Shown here: in pieces, positions 61,601 through 64,000 of the stretch
Numbering within the stretch: the stretch's first letter is position 1
How the letters are laid out: the number at the start of each line of letters is the position of its first letter
Assembly (NCBI GenBank): GCA_963556255.1
Contig: OY744607.1
Location: 54,454,264-54,518,263 of the forward strand
Source: Allolobophora icterica
Taxonomy: Eukaryota > Annelida > Clitellata > Crassiclitellata > Lumbricidae
Direction: 5' to 3'
Length of the DNA: 64,000 nt
Notes under the pieces: model-generated
The model's input: the letters and a program-made list of their open reading frames with translations, nothing else
Told to the model about the DNA's origin: nothing
The model's database searches: none
Program-made: the position numbers and the translations under genes

Positions 61601-64000
61601 AAAATTTAATGTATTGGGATGTGTTTGTAACTTTCTAGCTCAATATACACTGTATTTCAACACATACTGTCGCAAGAGCCATTTGCTGTCAGTCCATATC
61701 CCGGATCACACCAATCACACTTGTAAACGCCGGTGATATTGCATCCGGCTGCGCAGTGGGACGAACACCCTGAAATACAGTAAACAAGAATATCAGTGTG
61801 TGAAAACGTTTTGGTATATAGCGATTATAAAAAATACACATACCAGATTAGTCAAAACTGACAAAAATTTAAATAAATTATGTCACAGCTGGTTTGCGTC
61901 ACAAGCAAAGACAATCTGTATAAATTTAAAATCATAGACATAACACTTAAATAAAATTCAATGGCACATACTGTCGCACGATCCATTTGCTGTCAGTGCA
62001 TATCCAAGATCACACTGATCACACTTATATGCGCCTGTGGAGTTGCATCCGATTGAACAGTTAGCTGAACATTCTAAAATATCACATTCAAAAAACATTA
62101 TTTATTTTCATAGTGAACATTCTAAACTACCGTAACCAAGAACGTGTGGCTCCCCCTCCGTGAACATTGTTCGGCCCATCGAGATGTTATTTCTGAAGGA
62201 CTCAGCTGGAATAAAGCTGTACATAGACTGTGCTTTCAGGTAATTGGGATCTTGTTTTGCGCTCTAGACATGCATTACAAAAATAATAGTTTAGCTACAT
62301 TAATGAACACATACTGTCGCAAGAGCCATTTCCTGTCAGTCCATATCCAAGATCACATCGATCACACTTATAAGCGCCTGTCATATTGCATCCGGCTGTG
62401 CAGTTCGGTGAACATTCTAACAAATAACATATTTAGAGAGACGTTAGTACTGTATAAGCTTTTGAAATATCACCATACTAAAGATGGAGGTACAATGTTA
62501 CGTCGCATTTGAAAGAAAAATGAAAGACAGAAACTTCGCGTCACAAGCAATGTCAAAGTATATCTAAATGTAACATAAAGTATATCTGAATAAAATTCAA
62601 TAAAAAATAATAAATTAAATTCCACATACTGCCGCACGATCCATTTACAGTCAGTCCATATCCTGGATCACACCGATCACAGTTATAGGCGCCAGTGCCG
62701 TTACATCCAGCTGAGCAGTTAGTTGAACATTCTAAAATATCGTGTATATAAGCATACTATTACTGAGGATGCTTAGCTTTCTAAAACACAGTTAATTAAA
62801 ACATTTGGACAAGTTCCGTGAAAAGATTTCGGTCCTTTTAGATGTTCAGAAATTTCTGAAGGGCTAAGCTGAATTACAGTAAAAGCGTACATGTAGAGTG
62901 CAGAGTAATGAAATTGGCCGCTTATTATGTAATGCAATAGCTCTGTATTACAAAAGAATAGTTTATCTAAATTTGTGAACACATACTGTCGCACGAGCCA
63001 TTTGCTGTCAGTCCATATCCAAGATCACATCGATCACATTTATAAGCGCCTGTCATATTACATCCGGCTGTGCAGTTCGGTGAACATTCTGAATGTAAAA
63101 TAAATATAGAAGCATTAGAACTGCTAAACGTTTGGAATATCGTGACAATAAAGATGCAGAAACCAGTCAACATCATTATTGAAAGAAAATTTAGGTAAAT
63201 TATGCTGAAAAAGTTTTCTTCACAAATCAATGGCAAGATACCTTAATTCATAACTATAAGGTAAACGCTTAAGGTGAATGCGCCGTTACCCAACTCACCT
63301 ATAGTGAGTACACTGACCGTACACTATCGGCGAGGGAGAGGAGTGAGAGGACTGAAAACCGGCCTTCATATTCCGTGGTTAATAAGATGACGTCGCTAAT
63401 ACTTCATTTGCTATCAGTGGATATCCAGAATCACACAGAGGTAACTTATGGGAGACTGTAATGTTGCAAATGGTTAAATTGTTTTTTTTTCATTATAAAT
63501 TTCATATAGGCCTACAAGAACACTAGTACCAAGAACACGCCGCAACAATAACATTTGGTCTAGTTCTGTCAATGCTATTACACTTATCGAGGTGCTATAT
63601 CTGAAGGACCAAGCCGAAATAAAATAACATAATATATTGGGATGTGTTTGTAATTTTCTAGCTCAATATACACTGTATTTCAACACATACTGTCGCAAGA
63701 GCCATTTGCTGTCAGTCCATATCCCGGATCACACCGATCACACTTGTAAACGCCGGTGATATTGCATCCGGCTGCGCAGTAGGACGAACACCCTGAAATA
63801 CAGTAAACAAGAATATCAGTGTGTGAAAACGTTTTGGTATATAGCGATTATAAAAAATACACATACCAGATTAGTCAAAACTGACAAAAATTTAAATAAA
63901 TTATGTCACAGCTGGTTTGCGTCACAAGCAAAGACAATCTGTATAAAGGTAAAATCATAGACATAACACTTAAATAAAATTCAATGGCACATACTGTCGC
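31422..64000 (-). CDS. Membrane protein gene with a tandem array of EGF/furin-like repeat exons (5' end outside window)
   Basis: This is the summary entry for the spliced gene; exons are listed separately. From the right edge leftwards there are 43 repeat exons (42 complete), a 312-nt Ser/Thr/Pro stalk exon and a terminal transmembrane exon. Nearly all repeat exons are exactly 102 nt, begin with the last two bases of a Lys (sometimes Arg) codon and end one base into the next, so every junction is phase 1. The repeat has six cysteines spaced C-x3-C-x3-C-x7-C-x2-C-x11-C with a Gly-Tyr/Phe after the fifth, resembling EGF or furin-like (FU) repeats; exact family not settled. Most repeats have sequons N-C-S/T, N-x-T and N-G-S. 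Donors are mostly A|GTATGT and acceptors TTTTAG or TGACAG/CAG. The likely product is a type I glycoprotein with at least 1,450 repeat residues. Signal peptide and any N-terminal domains lie beyond 64000. Whether all exons join one transcript is untested. Confidence 0.8.
31722..31915. mobile_element. MITE-like inverted-repeat element in last intron
   Basis: The left part 'cagcagcgtcctgcaggaca' and, inverted from the right, 'cagcaacctcatatgcaaga' are similar. The interior has 'cccacatg' words like the element at 28893. Ends approximate. Confidence 0.5.
31905..32285 (-). mobile_element. Degraded non-LTR RT C-terminal fragment
   Basis: Minus-strand reading includes [20 protein letters not shown] and [20 protein letters not shown]. 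This corresponds to the '[19 protein letters not shown] ... LLDWMM' block of the fragments at 52163 and 55126. Intronic. Confidence 0.7.
32312..32623 (-). CDS. Stalk exon, Ser/Thr/Pro-rich (mucin-like)
   Basis: Acceptor 'ggctctttgccttacag', donor CATCTT|GTAAGC, 312 nt, phase 1 to 1. It encodes [20 protein letters not shown] and two imperfect 23-residue repeats, starting [17 protein letters not shown] and [17 protein letters not shown]. Abundant Ser/Thr/Pro predicts O-glycosylation; NNTSS and GNTSS add N-sequons. It probably forms an extended membrane-proximal stalk. Confidence 0.75.
32861..32968 (-). CDS. Repeat exon 1 (most C-terminal, divergent)
   Basis: 108 nt, two codons longer than the norm: [34 protein letters not shown]. 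Donor ACGG|GTAGGC; joins the stalk exon as GTG (Val). Confidence 0.8.
32969..33669 (-). other. Intron between repeat exons 1 and 2
   Basis: Contains the decayed exon at 33357-33452 and a stretch (33176-33330) similar to intronic sequence at 38300-38430, i.e. duplicated with the array. Nothing else seen. Confidence 0.5.
33357..33452 (-). pseudogene. Decayed repeat exon a
   Basis: Recognisable from 'gacagcaaatg' and 'gccggatgcaatat', but the length is out of frame and the donor GT is changed (GACATTATG). Confidence 0.75.
33670..33771 (-). CDS. Repeat exon 2
   Basis: [32 protein letters not shown]. 102 nt with intact splice sites. The LINE begins 180 bp to the right in the next intron. Confidence 0.85.
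33954..35102 (+). CDS. LINE ORF1 protein (382 aa from preferred start)
   Basis: ATG at 33954 has a strong context (aagATGG). A further ATG 24 bases upstream extends the frame, but those bases align with host intron. The N-terminal region is acidic/basic and probably helical ([17 protein letters not shown]). The middle is linker. The C-terminal part, [20 protein letters not shown] then [20 protein letters not shown] and W-P, has the look of a nucleic-acid chaperone or RRM-like ORF1 domain. No CCHC knuckle was seen. It ends TCATCATGA, overlapping ORF2's ATG. Confidence 0.75.
   Translation: MAAARDVVVSEVLCFILNKFGKVPENNIKSIVTTFYNESEIAAGKELFYQRLEGKKLASLPRLVKRKGDNRVKSDVDDLLALVNLADQELVLGELPRFVAEDLSRVPSTKPEDLDLFVLAKKSATTEDKVNALTSMVTAGATSDDKLNAVALKISVLEDMIASLVSKIDASSSDVQGTAKSKMDVCPPKAQGTATSGGGIVPKNLSEVPVNKHESVCIPNNATQKPSFAKVAGQLSTDGGTFTTVKSKRNKPQKITVGSREGSSAKIGAAKPVLFKSIFHIDNISGEYGPGDLVDHLKSVDIPALSVFESKSWRKSGPDGDVFKAFRLCIERQHADRIMAKDTWPKGILVRPWKFKAAATGTKLTSNDVSIEEAKNTTTKSS
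35099..37849 (+). CDS. LINE ORF2: AP endonuclease and reverse transcriptase (916 aa)
   Basis: The N-terminal APE-type endonuclease has FVQEHWLL (E34), [11 protein letters not shown] (about 145) and [14 protein letters not shown] (about 225). The RT domain has [19 protein letters not shown] (about 485-505), [71 protein letters not shown] and the catalytic [14 protein letters not shown] (about 712). No stop or frameshift interrupts it. The start overlaps the ORF1 stop as ATGA, a layout that suggests termination-reinitiation. No RNase H or C-terminal zinc knuckle was recognised. Confidence 0.92.
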   Translation: MNLTISTFNLYGLNQGLSMLAELCQDCNVIFVQEHWLLPSDLERLSTVDSKFTSISSSAMEDTSGRGILRGRPFGGVAILVENRLMPRLNIIVKLDRLIAIKIADCVYINVYFPVLNCDSYDDIMTELLANIDGILSENLGCNIILGGDFNLEFPNGLSHCQIFNDFIKGANLMLCDNRVVGPTKYTYLSFAHKTTSFIDHFFINNALLDKVELSEIIDSGINLSDHLPLVLHLSDCLPVKNSDCDRQSSYNNKHKRLRWDKADLISYYHATNVYLSDISYLNMCTNCAVGCTCKCGNDIDAFYDKIVEALCSAADKHCPMTSASYYKHYWDDQLTDLKHKSIAAHDMWKAVGRPSQGPIYEAKRCAKAEYKLAIRSKKAAEDKHISNDLHDYLLAKDTTAFWKTWESKFKSKRKVSVVVDGFTEPSKIANAFAINFKNACSPNNEKYNEELRSKFLSRFSQYNPAFDYSTVSVEVVDQCIRKMKRGKAPGLDRIEAEHLVHAHPRLCVLLSLLFNQMLRHGKVPTKFGLGIIIPVEKGATLDNSKSDNYRGITLSSNLSKLFEMCLLELYGTYLLTSDLQFGFKKGLGCSHALLAVRSVVDYFSIHGSNVNLCALDMSKAFDKVNHYALFSKLMDRSVPREFLCILISWYSMSAAYVRWDSMLSDMISLGCGVRQGGVLSPILFAVYVNDVIEKLSKSNHGCRIGELFLGCIMYADDLILMSASLCDIQAMVDICVKELESIDMKLNVRKSQVMRIGPSYRAACKMIRLNSVQINYVEKLKYLGCCLVSAKSFKVSLHEMRVKFYKSFNSLYSKCCKFTEPVLLHLVSAYCKPFLLYGMEAMSLSNSELNTLNYTYSTAICKIFKVGHCSVEDILHFMQEPNIKDCWMLRRTRLFLRGPITGNTVVNFVCELLCT
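38040..38292 (+). mobile_element. CR1-like LINE 3' end
   Basis: One frame reads [20 protein letters not shown] and then S-V-L-S-G, followed in another frame by [11 protein letters not shown]. This is the usual C-terminus of CR1-like RT ORFs ('R-S-F-x-x-x-x-P-x-L-W-N-x-L-P'). It ends 'atccgaatacaatacaat'. Confidence 0.75.
38526..38627 (-). CDS. Repeat exon 3
   Basis: [32 protein letters not shown]; 102 nt, acceptor TTTTAG. Confidence 0.85.
39040..39141 (-). pseudogene. Decayed repeat exon b
   Basis: 102 nt retained, but the Lys codon before the fourth Cys is TAG, the sixth Cys is Ser, the donor GT is AT and the acceptor AG is gone. Confidence 0.85.
39413..39514 (-). CDS. Repeat exon 4 (type B)
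   Basis: [32 protein letters not shown]. Acceptor ATTTGTCAG. Confidence 0.87.
39839..40166 (+). mobile_element. LINE 3' end with (GATT)n tail
   Basis: Interrupts the conserved intron string 'catacacaact|atatgg'. It ends 'ggttgcaataaaaagatatt' then (GATT)6. The tail type matches 10831-10862. No ORF. Confidence 0.75.
40210..40311 (-). CDS. Repeat exon 5 (type A1)
   Basis: [32 protein letters not shown], then G. First member of the A/B dimer run. Confidence 0.87.
40710..40811 (-). CDS. Repeat exon 6 (type B)
   Basis: Protein identical to repeat exon 4, differing by a silent change (GCG for GCA). Donor A|GTATTT. Confidence 0.86.
41178..41279 (-). CDS. Repeat exon 7 (type A1)
   Basis: CSSNCSAGC variant of A1 (Ala to Ser after the first Cys); otherwise as repeat exon 5. 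Confidence 0.87.
41678..41779 (-). CDS. Repeat exon 8 (type B)
   Basis: Protein identical to repeat exon 4. The 2.2-kb transposon follows in the next intron. Confidence 0.87.
42412..43752 (-). pseudogene. Transposase remnant ('ACRHH' family) in three frames
   Basis: The frame changes near 43320-43370 and 42860-42970. An ACRHH motif, WxAxL-like hydrophobic blocks and a C-terminal segment remain. The catalytic acidic residues could not be identified with confidence. Confidence 0.65.
43754..44029. mobile_element. hAT-type MITE (276 bp), copy 2, nested
   Basis: Inverse orientation to the copy at 24270-24522. Ends CATCGGCGTCC and, inverted, CATGGGTGTCC. The flanks CAGGCAAG/CAAGCAAG (43746-43753 and 44030-44037) match at seven of eight bases. 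Confidence 0.72.
44355..44456 (-). CDS. Repeat exon 9 (type A2)
   Basis: [32 protein letters not shown], then G. Sequon N-V-T replaces N-M-T. Confidence 0.87.
44644..45473 (+). mobile_element. Dispersed repeat 'ACTAGCTGG...TATATAGAT', copy 3
   Basis: Starts actacctggtttacccagcg and ends 'tctcgctttatttatatagat' less one base. It contains about seven gactgcttcgcagtc-type hairpins and a second internal 'tttacccggcgttgcccggg' start. Two 'cgttatgcgcattattaatg' repeats follow, matching copy 2. It lies in the intron between repeat exons 9 and 10. Confidence 0.8.
45671..45772 (-). CDS. Repeat exon 10 (type B)
   Basis: [32 protein letters not shown], ending G instead of D. Confidence 0.87.
46139..46240 (-). 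CDS. Repeat exon 11 (type A1)
   Basis: Same protein as repeat exon 7 (CSSNCSAGC). Confidence 0.87.
46640..46741 (-). CDS. Repeat exon 12 (type B)
   Basis: Type B protein; acceptor TTTGTTAG rather than TTTGTCAG. Confidence 0.86.
47114..47215 (-). CDS. Repeat exon 13 (type A1)
   Basis: [32 protein letters not shown]; as repeat exon 5. Confidence 0.87.
47605..47706 (-). CDS. Repeat exon 14 (type B)
   Basis: [16 protein letters not shown]: Val to Leu relative to the other B repeats. Confidence 0.87.
48077..48178 (-). CDS. Repeat exon 15 (type A2)
   Basis: NVTGAYN. The exon begins GG, so the junction codon becomes AGG (Arg) instead of Lys. Confidence 0.86.
48568..48669 (-). CDS. Repeat exon 16 (type B)
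   Basis: [32 protein letters not shown]. Acceptor TTTTCAG. Confidence 0.87.
49033..49134 (-). CDS. Repeat exon 17 (type A2)
   Basis: [23 protein letters not shown]. Ends the 0.97-kb dimer run. Confidence 0.87.
49368..49469 (-). pseudogene. Decayed repeat exon c
   Basis: 102 nt, with a premature TAG in place of Lys before the fourth Cys, and that Cys mutated to Tyr (TAT). Confidence 0.85.
49673..50826. mobile_element. hAT-type element with (AAGACC)n-like subterminal arrays (1154 bp)
   Basis: Inverted ends CAGTCTTGT, with the perfect 8-bp duplication GAAATATC (49665-49672 and 50827-50834). Both ends carry arrays of 'ggtcttggtcttgaggttca' (49730-49870 and 50640-50815). The interior has no credible ORF; low-complexity translations such as [10 protein letters not shown] are artefacts of the array. 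Confidence 0.92.
51002..51103 (-). CDS. Repeat exon 18 (type A2)
   Basis: [32 protein letters not shown]. Thr after the first Ser marks the right-hand A2 subgroup. Confidence 0.87.
51356..51457 (-). CDS. Repeat exon 19 (type C)
   Basis: [32 protein letters not shown]. Confidence 0.87.
51821..51922 (-). CDS. Repeat exon 20 (type A2)
   Basis: [32 protein letters not shown] (Ala to Gly before N-G-S). Confidence 0.87.
52163..52505 (+). mobile_element. Non-LTR RT C-terminal fragment, copy 1
   Basis: 5'-truncated insertion with a 3' 'aaagaaga' tail and flanks AGTTCTA/AGTTCGA (52156-52162 and 52506-52512). It is open for 111 codons: [60 protein letters not shown]. This C-terminal block is common to endonuclease-RT LINEs; clade not assigned. 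It is intronic and lies opposite to the gene. Confidence 0.8.
52554..52655 (-). CDS. Repeat exon 21 (type D)
   Basis: [32 protein letters not shown]. Tyr replaces Asn, removing the first sequon. Confidence 0.87.
52721..52928 (+). mobile_element. Retroposon 3' end (no ORF), copy 1
   Basis: Interrupts the intron string 'gataataaagatgca'. It contains 'gtaactcccctctaggacgg' and ends 'gaaataataaagaatatata'. Confidence 0.65.
53048..53149 (-). CDS. Repeat exon 22 (type E)
   Basis: [32 protein letters not shown], ending E. Confidence 0.86.
53503..53610 (-). pseudogene. Repeat exon d with both splice sites lost, copy 1
   Basis: 108 nt. The frame is still open ([34 protein letters not shown]), but the acceptor AG is AC and the donor GT is AT. 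Probably skipped; symmetric phases would make that harmless. Confidence 0.75.
53974..54075 (-). CDS. Repeat exon 23 (type A2)
   Basis: [32 protein letters not shown]. Confidence 0.87.
54324..54425 (-). CDS. Repeat exon 24 (type C)
   Basis: [32 protein letters not shown], ending N instead of D. Donor A|GTACGT. Confidence 0.87.
54790..54891 (-). CDS. Repeat exon 25 (type A2)
   Basis: [23 protein letters not shown]. Duplicate of repeat exon 20 in the 2.97-kb unit. Confidence 0.87.
55126..55472 (+). mobile_element. Non-LTR RT C-terminal fragment, copy 2
   Basis: Same insertion as 52163-52505, carried by the segmental duplication (offset about 2963 bp) with few differences, e.g. a 3-bp insertion near 55225. 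Confidence 0.82.
55522..55623 (-). CDS. Repeat exon 26 (type D)
   Basis: [32 protein letters not shown]; Thr to Ala relative to repeat exon 21. Confidence 0.87.
55689..55896 (+). mobile_element. Retroposon 3' end, copy 2
   Basis: Duplicate of 52721-52928, near-identical. Confidence 0.65.
56017..56118 (-). CDS. Repeat exon 27 (type E)
   Basis: Same protein as repeat exon 22, with a silent change in the Asn-Ser-Thr codons. Confidence 0.86.
56486..56593 (-). pseudogene. Repeat exon d with both splice sites lost, copy 2
   Basis: Duplicate of 53503-53610 with the same AC acceptor and AT donor, so the splice sites were lost before the duplication. Confidence 0.75.
56957..57058 (-). CDS. Repeat exon 28 (type A2)
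   Basis: [23 protein letters not shown]; duplicate of repeat exon 23. Confidence 0.87.
57316..57417 (-). CDS. Repeat exon 29 (type C)
   Basis: [32 protein letters not shown], ending D. Confidence 0.87.
57782..57883 (-). CDS. Repeat exon 30 (type A2)
   Basis: [32 protein letters not shown]. Confidence 0.87.
58141..58242 (-). CDS. Repeat exon 31 (type C)
   Basis: [32 protein letters not shown]. Donor A|GTAGGT. Confidence 0.86.
58440..58640. mobile_element. SINE family-2 body fragment
   Basis: 'ccaactcagctatttggagt', 'gagttggcgagggagaggac' and 'cccgccctcgtattccaggg' match the body at 27770-27880. Related fragments in the 2.02-kb repeats are at 61253-61380 and 63278-63400. Confidence 0.6.
58655..58752 (-). 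pseudogene. Decayed repeat exon e
   Basis: 'gttgcatccggttgaacg' and 'actgtcgcaggagccatttg' remain, but several indels break the frame and the cysteine pattern. Confidence 0.7.
58966..59067 (-). CDS. Repeat exon 32 (type D)
   Basis: [32 protein letters not shown]. Confidence 0.87.
59271..59372 (-). CDS. Repeat exon 33 (type E)
   Basis: [32 protein letters not shown]. Confidence 0.87.
59612..59713 (-). CDS. Repeat exon 34 (type C)
   Basis: [32 protein letters not shown]. Confidence 0.87.
59895..60561 (+). mobile_element. 5'-truncated LINE, RT C-terminus
   Basis: Frame 1 has [20 protein letters not shown] and [18 protein letters not shown]. After a frameshift near 60210 come [40 protein letters not shown] and [11 protein letters not shown]. 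This is the standard C-terminal block of CR1/Jockey-like RT ORFs. The 3' tail is 'aaagaatatacttacatact' plus (TACT)n; the same tail in reverse occurs at 7931-7950. Confidence 0.85.
60606..60707 (-). CDS. Repeat exon 35 (type A3)
   Basis: [32 protein letters not shown]; the sequon is N-G-T here. Confidence 0.87.
60963..61064 (-). CDS. Repeat exon 36 (type C)
   Basis: [32 protein letters not shown]. Confidence 0.87.
61383..61465 (-). pseudogene. Decayed repeat exon f, copy 1
   Basis: 'atttgctatcagtggatatc' and 'actgtaatgttgcatacggt' are residual; frame and splice sites are lost. Duplicated at 63403. Confidence 0.65.
61668..61769 (-). CDS. Repeat exon 37 (type D)
   Basis: [32 protein letters not shown]; Trp replaces Arg between the fourth and fifth Cys. 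Junction codon AGG (Arg). Confidence 0.86.
61972..62073 (-). CDS. Repeat exon 38 (type E)
   Basis: [32 protein letters not shown]; Gln replaces Arg. Confidence 0.87.
62315..62416 (-). CDS. Repeat exon 39 (type C)
   Basis: [32 protein letters not shown]. Confidence 0.87.
62630..62731 (-). CDS. Repeat exon 40 (type A3)
   Basis: [32 protein letters not shown]; Val where repeat exon 35 has Leu. Confidence 0.87.
62987..63088 (-). CDS. Repeat exon 41 (type C)
   Basis: [32 protein letters not shown]; one residue from repeat exon 36. Confidence 0.87.
63403..63487 (-). pseudogene. Decayed repeat exon f, copy 2
   Basis: Duplicate of 61383-61465 at an offset of about 2.02 kb. Confidence 0.65.
63691..63792 (-). 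CDS. Repeat exon 42 (type D)
   Basis: [32 protein letters not shown]; junction codon Arg as in repeat exon 37. Confidence 0.87.
63995..64000 (-). CDS. Repeat exon 43, partial at window edge
   Basis: Only the donor-side six bases are inside the window, after the shared intron string 'aaaattcaatggcacatac'. Position matches repeat exon 38 at +2023. Confidence 0.7.

Larger units (their letters stand above)
60580..64000. repeat. 2.02-kb segmental tandem duplication in the array
   Basis: Exons at 60606, 60963, 61668 and 61972 recur at 62630, 62987, 63691 and 63995, all offset by 2023-2024 bp. Introns are near-identical, so this is the youngest-looking duplication. Confidence 0.92.

Noticed and set aside
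33357..63487. CRISPR-like interpretation of the regularly spaced repeats
   Set aside because: Repeats are 102-nt coding exons with splice sites in eukaryotic introns; spacers are homologous introns, not unique spacers.

Overview
The window is metazoan nuclear DNA: spliced genes with GT-AG introns, tRNA-derived SINEs, several LINE lineages, many hAT-type DNA transposons and one Ty3/gypsy-type retrotransposon. The repeat mix and the abundance of 'aggccta' words suggest a marine invertebrate, perhaps a deuterostome such as an echinoderm or hemichordate. That placement is an impression and was not tested.

Layout. 1-7.1 kb: a minus-strand Ty3/gypsy-type element. RNase H, RT, protease and zinc knuckle share one open frame that runs off the left edge. 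An 803-codon gag ORF with a very long charged N-terminus lies upstream in another frame, followed by a repeat-rich leader or LTR region. 7.3-12 kb: simple repeats and three hAT-type elements with exact 8-bp target duplications, one carrying a nested hAT MITE. A probable first coding exon of an unidentified minus-strand gene sits at 9.79-10.03 kb. 13.4-15.8 kb: two related inverted-repeat elements with 7-bp duplications. 16.05-24.6 kb: a plus-strand GTSF1-like gene (two CHHC zinc fingers, Gly/Arg motifs in the tail) whose six coding exons give an exact 323-codon frame. 24.6-31.3 kb: LINE, SINE and MITE remnants and microsatellites.

31.4-64 kb: the most notable feature, one large minus-strand gene that continues past the right edge. 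From C- to N-terminus it has an exon with a transmembrane segment and short tail, a Ser/Thr/Pro-rich stalk exon, then 42 complete and one partial small exons. Each exon encodes one six-cysteine EGF/furin-like repeat, nearly always exactly 102 nt (34 residues). All visible exons join in phase 1, so any repeat can be gained, lost or skipped without changing frame. Most repeats carry three N-glycosylation sequons. The array has dimeric (~0.97 kb), ~2.97 kb and ~2.02 kb higher-order repeats, and at least eight decayed repeat exons. Its introns have absorbed an apparently intact two-ORF LINE (33.95-37.98 kb), a 2.2-kb DNA transposon and several other elements. The predicted product is a type I membrane protein with a long, heavily glycosylated, cysteine-rich ectodomain. 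A role in adhesion or recognition is inference only.
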